Positions 33,930 to 46,466 of a stretch of 64,000 nucleotides of DNA are shown one piece after another. Below the pieces are notes generated by a model. The model worked only from the letters and a program-made list of their open reading frames with translations. It searched no databases and was not told the DNA's origin. The position numbers and the translations under genes are program-made. Source of the stretch: Epiperipatus broadwayi (Eukaryota > Onychophora > Udeonychophora > Euonychophora > Peripatidae); NCBI GenBank assembly GCA_028023455.1, contig JAQFVV010000447.1:186001-250000 (forward strand). Reading direction: 5' to 3'. Every line of letters starts with the position of its first letter. Within the stretch, counting starts at the first letter, position 1.

Positions 33930-34890
33930 GGCTTGCATCACCTCTAGTATAGTATTTGACTATCATGAGAAGCAAATATTACCCAGATTCTTCAGTTCTA
34001 CTCACATATATATCTTAGATATGTAGATGACATATTCATAGCTGCGCCAGACGAAGTCATTACAGAGCTATACACCAGCCTTCAAAACGGCACCAGCCTT
34101 ACATATACCCATACAGCAGAAGATCAGACACACCATGTTAAATACCTAGATATAAGCATAGGCAGAAATCAAAAGCAGCTTGATTACAACTTGATCATTA
34201 AGCCAATAGACGTACAGGAAATAATAATTTGTATGCACCCTCTTCTCACAAACTAGCCAGCTTATCTAAATAGAAATCTTAAATTGTGTAAGTACGATGA
34301 AGATAAAGGGACTACTCTTAACCAATACATAACCAATTTAATTAATACAGGATATCCACAAGTCTCTATTAATAAAAAAGTGAATAATTTTTTCAGCAAA
34401 ATCAAAATAAAACAAAAGATAGCAAACCTTGAATACTTATTCCGTATATTCAACCACTAGTTAAATGCCTCACTAACAAACTATCCAATGACTTCACAAT
34501 CACATTTCACCCCTCCCCCCCCAATACTAACAGGCTCATCAATAATGTTAAAGATAAGATCATCCCAGATGTCATAGCAAGTCGTGTATAAGATGACTTG
34601 TCCACAAGATAACTGCCAAGCCGTATATTATGGGAAAACTAAAACCAACATCGCTAATCGAGTCGCTCAGCATAAATATGTTTATCACAAAAAAAGTATA
34701 CAAGAAGGTAATTCCATCTTTGCTGACCATGAAAGAACAACAGTCCACATATTTGAGCCAGCCAATGCCAGCATTGTGGGGGCTGAAAGACATGACACTA
34801 AACACAAAATTAGAGAGGCATTCCACATAGCCATTAGTAGAAGAGAGACATGCTTTGCTCTTTCCCGGAAATGGCAGCTGTAAGCAATTT
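33930..34890 (+). pseudogene. Penelope-like element: RT palm/thumb plus GIY-YIG
   Basis: The best PLE coding remnant here. From about 33940 the frame reads FDYHEKQILPRF, then YLRYVDDIF with the catalytic YVDD at 34020-34031, followed by HVKYLDISIGRNQ, RNLKLCKY and INTGYPQVSINKK as in PLE thumb regions. In-frame stops occur at about 34254 and 34459. A frameshift near 34540 leads into KDKIIPDVIASRV and the GIY-YIG domain CQAVYYGKTKTNIANRV (34615-34670), with SIFADHERTTVH, then KIREAFHIAISR and a nearly intact C-terminus to 34880. PLE proteins prime at the GIY-YIG nick. The N-terminal RT half is missing. It lies between candidate exons B and C. Confidence 0.85.
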
Positions 34891-35213
34891 GCATTAATTT
34901 GCATAAAACACTTAACAGACTATTAGTAGCTATGATTATGAGAGCTAAATTTAAATTGCACTTATAATTAATTATATGGTCAGACTAGCTTCATTGCGTT
35001 ATGCATATATATATGTACTGTATGTTATTATCCAATGAAGTAAATAATTTACCTATTTGATAGTTTCAATGGCTTCTTCAGGATTTGTCCATCTTAAGAG
35101 ACTATCAAGTAGTTATGTTTTTCTGACATACTTTCCATGCATATTGCATAATAATGGGAATATCATAAAATTTCCAATTGATCCATTTTTATTTCCATTT
35201 TTTTTTTTTCTAG
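34891..35213. other. PLE 3' flank and AT-rich DNA
   Basis: The minus strand near 35045-35090 has CCTGAAGAAGCCATTGAAAC, a CTGA...GAAAC arrangement reminiscent of PLE ends, in opposite orientation to the PLE just upstream. No full hammerhead. Confidence 0.35.
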
Positions 35214-35342
35214 TTGAAATTAAAACAGTCCCTTTTGCTCTACCACTAAGACAACTAACTGCTCATTCAAACGTGAGCACTCGTATACACAGCTTCCATT
35301 TAGAACTTGTGGAAATCTATGATATGCTGTCACTGGTGTTCG
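35214..35342 (+). CDS. Candidate exon C, partial, unknown protein
   Basis: A strong T-tract and TAG acceptor (35198-35213) precede 129 bases that are clearly richer in G+C than the surroundings and open in one frame: EIKTVPFALPLRQLTAHSNV, STRIHSFHLELVEIYDMLSL, VFG. A donor CG|GTATTTT follows. Its length is a multiple of three and it begins and ends in phase 1. The pattern of hydrophobic residues in the last 30 codons (H..LVEIYDMLS.VFG) loosely recalls insect/chelicerate 7tm_7 receptors, but that is a weak impression. It is not phase-compatible with candidate exon B directly. Confidence 0.35.
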
Positions 35343-36829
35343 GTATTTTAAGTGGTTGATTCGAGGGCTTAAAGGTTTCTGGATCAATTACTGACTGAGG
35401 GAAGTAAAAAAACAAATCACTTTGGATAGTTAAAGGTTTCTTGAATGCTCGAAGTCACATGGATATTTTAAGCAGCTGACCATGCAATTATTTTTAGAGT
35501 AATTTCCTTTTGCCAAGAAAGTACTCGGAATTGAAAAATATATATATTTGTATTCGGAGTTATTTAACACATATATGTGATGTCAGACATCTATTAAATA
35601 AAGAGTTAACTTTTTAAGATTGATTCTTGCAAAAATAATAAAATTAATTAATTAAAATAATGACATAATTTTAATTACTGGCATGTTACAAAGCAATCCG
35701 CTTTGCTCCTAGCCTGCTTTGATTATTTGTCTTTGCTGAAATGGATGCTTGTAACATCTATTGAATTTTTAAGGAGTAATTGAAATGAAAACTCATTGTG
35801 AATAATCCCACATTTATGTCTTAATTGCTTTTCCAATTCAAAGGCAGTATCTGGGTGGGGATATTCTAACAGATAATGGTGAGGTCACTGAATAGTTGCA
35901 AATTAAGATAAGCAAATTAGATTTTATAATGTGTTTGTAAGTGAATGATTTTAGAGAGCTATATGCATTACTTCCTAAGGCATTTGTTGATCTTTCTTGT
36001 TGCCATGGTGATTTTTTTACAATGTGATCGAGTTTTTTAATGCTATTGATTCATGATGTGTTTTAATCTCAGGATAGGTACTATAAGCCAGTGCAACTGT
36101 CAGATTATATCAAAATAACTTCCCCAGTTCTAATATTAGGTACAGATAATGGTATCAGAAAGCAAAAAGATATGATAGACCATATTTCAGTGTCTTAATT
36201 CTATGAATATCTCACTAGAGACGATGGCTGTATTATTTTACATTTGCATTTTTTTTTTTATTTTAAGCACATTGACACTCATCCAAAGTGTCAATTGCTG
36301 AATTTCCAACTACGATTAGTTTAAAAAAAATTCTAAATTTCTTCTCTTTTTTTTTTTTGGTAATTGATCTTAGACTTTGCATTACTTAACTAACCTACCA
36401 CACACCTCTTTGTAAGAAAATATCTTCATGAGAAAACCAAATGAATAAATTAGAAAGATTATTATAGGCAAAAGTACAATTCATTTATAAATATCCACCA
36501 ATTAATGTTGTGCCAAAAAAAGAATTCGGAGTTGATTGGATATCTGCAAGAGCAATACTGAATAAGAGAAAAATAAAAAAACACACAAACTGCAGCCTAT
36601 GAAGCAGGTATTGGAAAAATAACCTGGAAATTGTAAAAGAAAATCAATAGAATAATAATAGGAAGAGATACCATTAAATAGGGGCTTGGATGTTTTCTGG
36701 AGAAGATTGAAAATGATCTAGACAGTGTTTGAATTGAATTAATTACATTAAAATATATATCAATCAATAATATTCTGTTCTATGGACAGGTCCAGAGTAT
36801 AGTTACATCACAAATTCATTTACTTCTCC
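35343..36829. other. AT-rich DNA, nothing recognised
   Basis: No bounded element was seen. A run of diverged sequence near 36500-36760 may be old LINE sequence leading toward the element at 36830, but no motif is readable. Confidence 0.4.
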
Positions 36830-37372
36830 ACTTTGTTCTTTTCATTGCTGAGCTCTTCAATTCGACATATGTACCCATCTCTTATATCATCCATCAAAGG
36901 CAATCTTTTCATCCTCTCTTCTTGTTTTCATTCACTTTTTCTTCCAAAATATTTTTCATTAAACTATTATTTTTTCTTAATATATGTCCAATCCAGTTTT
37001 TATTTCTAATTTCCTCAATGTCCTTACTCTTTTCAAAACATCTGTCATTTTATTAACCTAACTGTTTTTTGCATCCTTCTCCATGACCATATATCTCAAA
37101 GGCTTTCAATTTGTTCCTAATTGGTTTACATCTTCTCATTTCACAACTATACAATAGTACACTCCGTACATAGCATTTGATTAATCTTTTATTTAATTCT
37201 TTTTACAAATGTCCATAAAATATTTTCTTTCTCTTAGTAAATGTTTTTTTTGCCAATGCTATGCTTCTTTTAACTCCATCTTCACTTTTCCCATCTTCAC
37301 TCAACCAATTTCCCAACTTCACTCAATCAACTTCCCAAATATCTAAATCCATTTCCCTGTTGAACTGTATAT
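36830..37372 (-). pseudogene. LINE reverse transcriptase C-terminal remnant (second clade)
   Basis: The minus strand reads FRYLGS-like sequence near 37345, RSIALAKKTF near 37255, then RLIKCYVRSVLLYSCEMRRC near 37130-37190, a KLKAFEIYGH block, and KNWIGHILRKN near 36990. This is the usual order after the RT active site in endonuclease-RT LINEs (YLG, AK..F, YG.E.W, AFEMW, WIGH). It differs from the RTE family in the rest of the window. Several stops and shifts; 3' end not defined. Confidence 0.6.
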
Positions 37373-37754
37373 ATGCAGTGTATAGAAACAAAATGAAGGG
37401 GGAAAAGCAGTCATAACATTTATTTTTGGCGATTCCCCGCCCCCCCCTCAAGTATGAAAGAATAGAGGGAATTAAGAAATAAAAAAATTGAAAGTGATTT
37501 GTGGGTAGAAATTAATTATTAATAAGCTTTCTGCATCTTTTTCTTCGAATTGATTGGAATTCTCTCAATAATTTCCTGTTGGCAGTTCATTCAAAAATTG
37601 TCATTTGCTAATAGCTTCGTTTTACAGGATTGTTTTATTGCTTCTAGGGAACTAGTTCACCAAGAGATAAAATCCCGTGCACACATAAGTCATCTCTTTC
37701 TTCTGCTTTAATAATGGCAATTAAAGGCATTCTAATCATATCAAAGATTGTAAA
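37373..37754. other. AT-rich DNA with a C-run
   Basis: Only a poly-C tract (37440-37447) was noted. Confidence 0.4.
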
Positions 37755-37893
37755 AGACCAGATGGATGGATGAAATAAGAAAATGTGCAGGGGTGTTGTG
37801 GAAAAGAGAAGCTAAAGATCGGAGAAGATGGATTAAACTTGGAGAGACCTTCATCCTGCAGTGGATTGATAATGGTTGATGATGATGATGATG
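37755..37893 (+). repeat. RTE 3'-end fragment
   Basis: On the + strand it reads RWMDEIRKCAGVLWKREAKD, then RRRWIKLGETFILQWIDNG followed by a stop and the TGATGATGATGATGATGA end. This is a close match to the C-terminus of the RTE at 44573. It is strongly 5'-truncated, as is common for target-primed LINEs. Confidence 0.85.
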
Positions 37894-37984
37894 ATGAATC
37901 ATATCAAAAAATAAATGGAAGAGAACTTTTTTTAAAAAAAAACTCCTAATGTTTTAAATATCTCTGTAATAATAATAATGGGAT

Positions 37985-38110
37985 GATTTATTTATTGCTT
38001 TAAAATTTATAAGTAAGTTTGAGTACCTAAAGTAACAGAACTGGAACATCATCAATGGACCTTGAGCTCCAAAGTCTATCACTTAACCACTGCTCAGAAC
38101 AATATCTCAA
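37985..38110 (-). repeat. Possible tRNA-derived SINE, third subtype
   Basis: The minus strand begins gagcagtggttaagtgatag (A-box-like) and shares 'ccagttctgttactttagg' with 53300-53395 ('ccagttctggcactttggg'). B box is poor. Confidence 0.4.
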
Positions 38111-38216
38111 TCTATATATCTAAAACAATTGAAAAAGAAGAAATCTACACAGCACACATATAACAGTATACAATAAGAAAGAGAAACGATGTATAACACT
38201 AGTTGAACTCAAAATA

Positions 38217-38356
38217 TTTGAAATGCCCCAAAGCTATATTATTCCAGCCACTTCAAATTTTAGCACTACCCTATTTTCTTTTCAGTATAATGCTAAAGTT
38301 TGAGCTTTCTTTATTTAAAGGGGAATAAGGCTGAAATAATATAGCTATGGGGCATT
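38217..38356. repeat. Inverted repeat, arms 34 bp
   Basis: atttgaaatgccccaaagct and the next 14 bases (38217-38250) recur inverted at 38321-38356 with two differences. No TSD or ribozyme motif found. Confidence 0.7.
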
Positions 38357-38423
38357 TCAAATAGCATGTTATGTATGACATTATGTCATAATTATATACT
38401 TCATAAAAAATTGATGCTGTACT

Positions 38424-38764
38424 ATTATCTGTAATATAGAGCAGGCAAAACTCTCAATTCAGTAGTGCCACTCAGTGCAAGCCAGAGTAATCAATAGATG
38501 CAAGAAGGTTTGTGTATAAATTCCCTATCTAGTGCCTACTCATCCAATATCCCCAGACTGGTTTCCTGTCTCCTCACTGATGAAAACCACAAGCTGGGAA
38601 CTAGTCTGCGGTAGGGATTTTATGCACAAACCTTTTTGCATCCATTGATTACTCTGGCTAACACTGAGTGGCACTACTGTGTGGGGAGTTTTTCCTTGTT
38701 TTAACAGATTGAGCAAGCATAAGAAAGGGGGATCATGTAATGTTTAATGGATTATCTATAATAT
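38424..38764 (+). mobile_element. F2b fold-back element with 14 bp TSD
   Basis: The element is 38438-38750. attatctgtaatat (38424-38437) and attatctataatat (38751-38764) flank it with one mismatch, and the right flank continues into RTE sequence. It starts 'gcaggcaaaactctc' and ends 'gatcatgtaatgtttaatgg', the F2 boundaries. The arms are inverted copies, with a decayed hammerhead in the forward arm. Confidence 0.8.
38571..38612 (+). ncRNA. Hammerhead motif, F2b (damaged)
   Basis: CTGATGA (38577-38583), CACAAG loop, GGAA in place of GAAA, ACTAGT-derived stem III and GTC site. A13 is mutated and stem I is broken after two pairs. Confidence 0.55.
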
Positions 38765-39400
38765 CTATGGTAAGATATGATGGGCTTGTTTTTTCAAGTA
38801 TTGCTTCAGAACTTCACGAAATGTTACAGGAATATGATGAATTAGGAGTTGATAACTAAAATATCTTTATCAAATTATTAATACAGATGGAAACAATGGA
38901 TGAGATTAATTGTAGAATTAAACTTGCATGGAGTGCTTTTGACAGAAATAATTTAATATTAAAAAGAAATATACCTATGTGTTTGAAAAGTAAGGTTTTC
39001 GATAAATATGTTCTACCTGTTCTTACTTATGGACCTTAGACTTGAACAACAATAATTATACAGAGAATTCAGATCACTCAACAAAGTATGAAGAGATATA
39101 AGGAATAACAAAAAGATTGAAAATGAAGTACATGGGTAAGAGAACAAACAGGTATTACTAAAGTCATTGAAACAATTAAGAAACTGTAAGTAGAGGTGGC
39201 CTAGACATGTTGCTAAAAGAGATAATAATAGACAGTTGAAATTTTAAATTGAATCCCAAGACATATAAAAATCTAAATAAAGATATATAGGAGATGGATG
39301 GTTGAAGTAAAGAAGTTTGCTGGTGTGGAGCAGGGAAGCTAAAGATCAGAGAAACTGGATACTTGATCCTGAAGTGGATCAATAATAATTGAAAGTGATA
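38765..39400 (+). pseudogene. RTE-type LINE RT C-terminal remnant
   Basis: The + strand aligns with the RTE at 44573 from just upstream of the FADD region: ASELHEMLQEY near 38805, MDEINCRIKLAWSAFDRNNL near 38897-38960, KNVP/CLK block, then the R-rich segment and WSREAKDQRN near 39330-39360. Stops and indels are frequent. It ends near 39400 with a decayed GAT-repeat. The shorter minus-strand ORF here is spurious. Confidence 0.7.
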
Positions 39401-39619
39401 GTAATTATAATGTCTAAAAAAAAAAAGAATTAACAAGCCATCTTTGCTCATAAATATAGAGATCATCTTTACCGCATGATCTCTTTTCCTGATGAATTAG
39501 ACTTAAATAGTTAAATAATTATGTCATTATTTTTTATTATATGTGATTGAATAATGTTACTCACTACCTAAAGGCTCAGTGCAATGATAATATTCAGCAA
39601 CAATGTTATTTTAAAAGTC

Positions 39620-41160
39620 GTTCTTAGCCTCTCGTTATTACTAAAGAAAAACAAATTAAATTTGCTCTGTAACTACGGAAACCAAACTACAAACATTACT
39701 TAGAAAGTATCACAGATATTTCGCTGATTCAGAAAAAAGATTATATTTCAGCAAAATTCTATATGTTTATGCTTTATCTAAAATCTGTAAGGACCATGTT
39801 TCTTTAAGATGTAGTATTAGTTCTAGAAATTTGCCATGTCAGAATTCATAAAGATTTTTTCTGAAGGTTCTTAGTCCTTTGGCATACGACACAGTCCTTT
39901 GTCAGAAATTCTAAGCATTTTGTGGAATTAATCAAGAATATGAAAATGGAAATAACTGATATATTGGTAAGCGTTGGTGTGGAGAGTTTATTCACAAATG
40001 TAAAACTTTGATGAAGCATTGTCTATTGTAAAGAGAAGATTAGATGCAGTTAATAGCTTAGAAGCCAGAAGAATTCTTTAATTAGTAATATAATGGAATT
40101 CTTAACATTCTGCATTATAACAACATACACAAAATTCTTCCATCAAAATCATGAAATGGATATGCAATCACAGCTATCACCTCTTATCATTCAACATTTA
40201 TATGGAAGAACATGAAACCACAACTATGCATATTACTCCATCTAAGGTCTGGTTAATGATACATTTGTCTGGCCATATGGTGGAACACTATTACAAACAT
40301 TTTGGACACATATCAATATCATATTCCCTTCAATTAAATTCACAACAAAATTACAACAAGAACAAAAATTGGCATTCTTAGATGTTTCTTATAAGAAGAC
40401 TCCGTCATAGCAAAGTCAATACTATATGGTATATAGGAAACTCTCACACTAGGACAATATTTAGCATATACATCTAATCATAACAGAAATACAAAACATG
40501 TAGTTATACTATTACTATGAAATAAAGCAAAATGAAGTTTATACAGAAACCAGTGATTTTAAAAAAGAAAATATTCTATAGAACATACTCTCATGAAGAA
40601 TAAGTATCTATCAGCCATCATTATGAAAATCTTAAATAGATAATAAAAAGAAGAAAAGATAAAAACAATTATAGGTACTGTTGTATATTAGTACATACAG
40701 GGAATAGGAAACAAAATTTAATAAAAATCTATATTCCTTATTAGAATAGTTTTCCAAAACAACCCAAAGCTGATATCAAACTGCATCTAAATAGGAATGT
40801 GGAAAGAACCATATTGATGAAACCAACTAATACATTGAGAAAGGTTTAAAAGAGTGCGATGTTATGATTATAGAGAAAAAATGAATCTAAGCTAGCAATA
40901 CATGTAAGCTACCAATGAATATTTATGTTCAATTGGGAAAATACAAGAATATTGAATAGAGAGGAGAAAGTAAAAAGAAAATTTAAAGAAGTTGCTCACC
41001 TAGTAATGGCAAGTCACCTCATAAGTCAACCTAATGTGATAATTCATAATGTTTGGAACCATTCATCAATCTTGCCTTTAAAAATGGGTAGAAATTGGGA
41101 AAACTCTTAAGATAATTATATAAAATTTCTACTAATTGTTGGCTTTGACAGGATCACATA
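39620..41160 (+). pseudogene. Penelope-like element remnant (third copy)
   Basis: Near 39955-40010 the frame reads ITDILVSVGVESLFTNVK, the PLE/RT motif 'DILVSFDVxSLFTNVP'. At 40190-40390 there is IYMEEHETT, then FVWPYGGTLLQTFWTHIN and KLQQEQKLAFLDVSYKKTP, matching the PLE palm-thumb region with the catalytic block damaged. A GIY-YIG-like stretch lies around 40910-41060 (IYVQLGKYKNIE). Frames change repeatedly and many stops are present. This copy retains more of the N-terminal RT than the other PLEs in the window but is more decayed. Confidence 0.65.
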
Positions 41161-41304
41161 ATTGGTTAGAGTGTCATTTTAATTCAGTATCCAATTCTCA
41201 AACTAAACTAGCAATATCTGAAGAAGAGAGGATAGTAATGCCAATTAAAATTGTGTGTTATGTATTAACACGTGTGTTTTTATTAGCAGTTGAATGTATA
41301 AAAA

Positions 41305-41405
41305 TGTTGGTAGCTGAGAGGTCAGTACAGCTGCCTTGCAAGCAGTGTCTTGCAGACAGTTGTCGTGGGTTCGCTTTCCGGCGATGCTTTGACATAAGGA
41401 AAAAC
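41305..41405 (+). repeat. tRNA-derived SINE
   Basis: A box GTAGCTGAGAGGTC, 'ctgccttgcaagcag', B box GGGTTCGCTTTCC and the tail 'gctttgacataagg' match the copies at 20753 and 24316. The + strand ORF crossing it is spurious. Confidence 0.8.
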
Positions 41406-41411
41406 ATGTAA

Positions 41412-42279
41412 ATAAAGTTTAAATTTTTCTAAAGATATTTAACAATTAATTCTAGATGATGGAAATAATCTGACACATGCTGTTATCACAAACTTTCAGA
41501 CAAACAATAATTTTGCTATGTTGATACAAATTAATCTGTGAAACACATAGACATGAACTTATGTCATTAGCTCAGTTTGGCATGATATGCCATCTTTTAA
41601 CTTTTCCAGTCTTTGAGATCTTTCCTAGTTGCAGCTTTTTATTGTATTCTGTCCCCAGCTTTACCTTTTCAACACAACTGTCCATACTGATTTACTTGGA
41701 ATGTCTTTTAGATCATCTTTATGATATAAACAGAGTCTGCCTCTCCTACAAAAACAATAACCTTGATCATATAATAAATACTTTTTAACAAATCTGTTCT
41801 ATAATTTGTTTCACTTCTATCACGAATATTAATGATTTCAAAGGTAATGATTTTTTTCCTTGCAAATTTATATACATCAATTATTATTATTCACAGATGT
41901 TTTCCCTTCTAGTTATCAAGAATTAGTTTTCGACTTTACGTTTTTGTGAAACACTAATCTTGTAGATGAGCATCTAGTAGGGATTTTGAAAGATACCATT
42001 TACTTTTTAGTATTTAAATTGACTATTTTTAATGCTGGGTTTTGGAGGAGTCATTTTCACAAAAGGCTCCTTTAAAGCATAACAGTTCTTACATATCTGC
42101 TACAAATTTGCTCTCAAGGCTACTTATGCCTACCTGCAATTGTGAATAATACTGAATCATATTCTGACTGTGATCCAGTGAAAAGCCAAGTAGACTTTCT
42201 GCAATACCTTCCCTGAATGTAATATATAGCTTTCATTTATTCACTACAAAAAAAAATATATGGAGCTTGCCTAATTGGA
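41412..42279. other. AT-rich DNA, nothing recognised
   Basis: No recognised domain or bounded repeat. The ORF at 41561-41788 is not supported. Confidence 0.4.
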
Positions 42280-42665
42280 TTATAAGTCATGACATTACAG
42301 TGCATCTGATATCTTCGTAGATTGTGACTACTTCTGCTCCTATCACAAAATCTTGCAAACTACTTGAAAATATTTTTTGATTCATGGTTTCACTACCACA
42401 CACAGTTTGAGTCATTTCAGATGATTCAATAATAGATTGCCAATTTAATACAAAATTTAATATTTGTGCATTATTCCATTGTAGATTAAAGTACAAAACA
42501 GTCACATTTCATGTCATATCCAGTGATTAGTGCATTAAAATTTTCATGAATAACTAAACTATGTCACTATGTAACACATGAATTGATTCATAGATGGCGC
42601 TACAGGCATCTTGAAGAGAAAACTAATCACGTTTGCACTGGAATACACTGCATGTAGGTAGGTGT
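42280..42665 (-). pseudogene. Mariner-like transposase remnant
   Basis: The minus-strand frame 42505-42287 reads NNAQILNFVLNWQS, then SSEMTQTVCGSETMNQ, then a shifted KWFK-like segment: the N-terminal helix-turn-helix region of mariner transposases (NIKFC.KLG...TxEMLxxVYGxExMxxxxVFxW). The upstream block 'gcgccatctatgaatcaatt' (minus-strand view of 42580-42600) is shared with the other copies. No catalytic domain. Confidence 0.6.
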
Positions 42666-44572
42666 TCAGTACATTTACACACATACGATGTTTAATTTTC
42701 AAGAAATACATATTTAGACATCAACAAAAATAATCGACAAAAAAAAAAGTAACTCAAGTAATGCTGTTATACAAAAAGAGCACATTAATAAATCTAAAGA
42801 GAAAGAGAGTGCAATCACATGATTGACTGAGAGTGCAAGATGAAATAATGGCTGACTGATGTGTGATTCATGATGATGCTCATACATGTGGACACGTGAA
42901 ATTCATGGATTTACATTTATGACTTTTTTTTAATTTTATTGTTTACTAAAATTGTTGATGTGACGCCATGATTATGGAATGAGGAAGCATTGCACTGACT
43001 TTTTTTAAAGCCATTTTTTTCCTAACAAAAATACTTTTTCTCTTACTCTCATTCCTACATGAATTTAGCATATTGTTTGCACATATATTCAGACAAATTT
43101 GTATTCCCAAATCAAATATGGCTCAGAACTCATTCAAATTTTATGATATAGCCTAATATAAGATCGTAAAATTTGCTTTTATGTGTATTTTTGTAATGGC
43201 AAATTACCATTCCTTAAAAAAATAAAAAATTATTGCTCATTGGATTGTATATCATTCATACATCAAAGTGATAGAGGTTTTCTCAAAGAACATTTGATAT
43301 TTAAATTTATCATACTTACCAAACTGTGATCATTATTAACAACATTAAACAGGAATTGATGATTGGCTATACTCATTTGTAGTCCACCTTTGTACAGGAA
43401 CTTAATATATGATTGATATTATACACATTAAAAACAATAAAATCTGTAATAATAAGAAACTGTTGGGGAAGGGGTTAGCTGCAGAAAAGTCTCATTTGTA
43501 AAAAAATGTTATGTTCTCTCAAAGGCTAGTATGGTATTTGCAAATTCTATCGCAAAGTTGATCATATTATCATTAGTGGTAGTTTGCTATTGTAAGATGC
43601 ATCCTTAACATAAATGTAATATTCAATATAATTGGTATTACTAAGTTTTGTTCTATTTTCATGAAAGATCTCATGATGTAGAAGTTAGACATTCATTTGA
43701 TATGCATGCAAATTAGGAATGACATCAGTGAATTACATGATTAAGTAATTACAATACAAAAAATATGTTAGTGAAACATGCAAGACTTTTCAATTATCTA
43801 AGGATTTGTAACTACTTTTTATTTTTTTCAAATAATATGTTCTGCAGCCAATTCAGATAACCATCTAGTTTTGGTCAGTAAATGGGTATACAGCTATTCT
43901 CATATGACGTTCTGGATCAATTGGTAGATCAGACATGATCATAAAGCAAAAAATAATGCAGCTTGTTTCTCTAGGGATATATCTCTCTCCTACAGTTACC
44001 AACCTGTTGTTTATCTTTAGGTTCTTGCCAAAAGTAAATTAGATAAATAAGCTGTAACTATTTACAATCTAACTGTAATATATAATCAATATCAATGGCT
44101 GTCTTGTATTTACGTGCCAAGTCTGACACGGTTTTTTTTACCATCGCTATATTTAAAGCTATATCATAAATTTTAATGAAATCCATTACATTAGTTATGC
44201 AGTTTTTAAAAATAGAATCAATTCTTTAATATATAGTTTGAATTTTCCCTTCTCCCAGTTGATGTAGGAAAGTTTATTAATAAAATATAGAGTAATTATA
44301 ATAATTAAGACTTTTAAAAGAGAGATAGAAAATTACTGTTTTTAAATGATTAGTCACATTAATAAATTAATGATTTAATAGTTCTTTTTTTTTTTTTATT
44401 AAAAAAAAAAATCGATATAATAGTTGTTTGTATTTATATCTGATTTTACTCATGATATATATATATAATGGAAAGAACTTATGCCAATAATATATATAAT
44501 ATAAAGACACTAGCAGACTGTAGACCTGAGTATTTAGTTTTAAAATAACTTTTGATTGATCAAACTATTTCA
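42666..44572. other. AT-rich DNA, nothing recognised
   Basis: Poly-A/T runs, TA microsatellites (44453-44466). No bounded element or supported ORF. Confidence 0.45.
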
Positions 44573-44584
44573 TCATCATCATCA

Positions 44585-46465
44585 TCAACCATTATCAATC
44601 CACTGCAGGATGAAGGTCTCTCCAAGTTCAATCCATCTTTTTCTATCTTTAGCTTCTCTTCTCCACATCACCCCTGCACCCTTTCTTATTTCATCCATCC
44701 ATCTCACACGTGATCTCTTTCTGGGTCTTTTACAATCTCTTGGAATCCAGTTTAAAATTTCAATTGTCCATCTATTATCATCTCTTCTAACAATATGTCC
44801 AGCCCAACTCCACTTCACTCTTTTAATTTTTTCAATGAGGTCAGTAACACCTGTTTGTTCTCTTACCCATATATTACGTTTTCGATCCCTTCTTGTTACT
44901 CCCAACATGCATCTCTCCATACTTCTTTGAGTGGGCTGAGGTCTCTGTATTGCTCTTCTATTAAATGTCAAAGTCTCAGATCCATAAGTAAGAACTGGCA
45001 AAACACATTTATTAAAAACCTTCCTTTTCAAACACATAGGCATATTTCCTTTTAGTATCAAGTTATTTCTACCAAAAGCACTCCAACCAAGTTTAATTTT
45101 ATGATTAATTTCATCCATTATATTTCCATCTGTATTAATAATCTGACCAAGGTATTTGTAACTGTTAACTTCTTCTAACACATCATAATCAATCTTTATT
45201 TTCATATTTTGAGAAAATCTATTAAACATTACTTTAGTCTTTTTAACATTTATCTTCAATCCTACTTTCCTATTTTCATTTGATAACTCCTGCAACATTT
45301 CCTGTAGCTCTAAAGCATTATTTGCAAAAACAACTACATCATCTGCAAAATCTAAATGACTTAAATAATCTCCATTTACTTCCACTCATTTAGTTTCCCA
45401 TTTTAATCCACAAAATACTTCTTGCAGCACTGCTGTAAAAAGTTTTGGAGATATGAAGTCACCCTGTCTTACACCCTTTTCAATGTTGATTTTCCTACTA
45501 TCATTATGTAATCTAATTGTTGCTGTTGCATTTTTATAAATATTCTTTAAAATATGACAATATCCTGGATCTACACCTTGATGATCCAATGCTTTAATCA
45601 CTGAAGAAATGTTTATAGAATCAAATGCCTTTTCATAGTCTACAAATCCTAAGCATAATGGCAACTCATATTCATTTGTCCTTTCTATAATTTCTCTCAA
45701 TACCTGGATATGATCTACTGTACTAAAACCACTTTTAAATCCAGCTTGTTCTCTTGGTTGGTGGAAATCCAGTGTTTTCTGTAGACGAGTTGTAATTATC
45801 ATAGTAAAAATTTTGTATAAAACTGATAAAAGACTGATAGGTCTGTAATTTCTAATATCTTCTTTATCACCTTTTTTAAATATTAATATTAATACTGCAT
45901 TCTTCCAATCATCTGGTACATCTTTATCATTTAGACATTTGGTACATAACTTTGCTAAAAAAAATTATATTTCTTCACCTGCTTCTTTTAATATATCAAT
46001 TATAATTCCATCATTACCTGGAGCCTTCCCTTTCTTCATAAATTTAATTGTATGTCTCACTTCCTCAATCAAAATTCTGGGCAATTCGGAAGATATAATA
46101 GGTATAGGAGGCACTTGTTCTTTATTACTATATAATTCTTGATAGAAGTCTTCTACACATTTCATGATGTCATCTCTCTTTTTAATAATAATGCCATCTT
46201 TTTTTCTTATTGCAGATATAAATTTCCTACCAATACCAAAATGTTGATTTACACTCTTTAGACTTTTATTCTCTTCTACAGCTTTCCTTGCTAGTTCACA
46301 ATCATACTTTCTTATATCATTTTCAACTCTTTTTCACACCATTTTACTAAATTCGAGATATTCAATCCTTTTTAATGCATCATTTTTGTATATCTTTATA
46401 TTTCTTCTTTTCTTCATAAATTCTCTAGTCTCAATAGAAATTTTATTGGTCAATTGCTGCTTTTT
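44585..46465 (-). pseudogene. RTE reverse transcriptase domain (interrupted by stops)
   Basis: The order is as in RTE RTs: FMKKGKAPGNDGI (near 46030), RPISLLSVLYKIFT, EQAGFKSGFSTVDHI (near 45700), FVDYEKAFDS (first catalytic Asp), GVRQGDFISPKLF (near 45465), LDFADDVVVFANN with the FADD catalytic pair at 45338-45349, YLGQIINTDG, LTYGSETLTF, WAGHIVRRDDNRW and ILQWIDNG at the C-terminus. Stops interrupt it near 46335, 45963 and 45386. At the last site the related copy at 54530 has Gly, so it is a single nonsense change. The 266- and 138-codon frames are fragments of this one protein. Confidence 0.85.
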
Positions 46466-46466
46466 T

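Noticed and set aside
44556-45055. Open frames of 86-124 codons on the + strand
   Set aside because: They are antisense shadows of the RTE reverse transcriptase on the minus strand and have no motif of their own.
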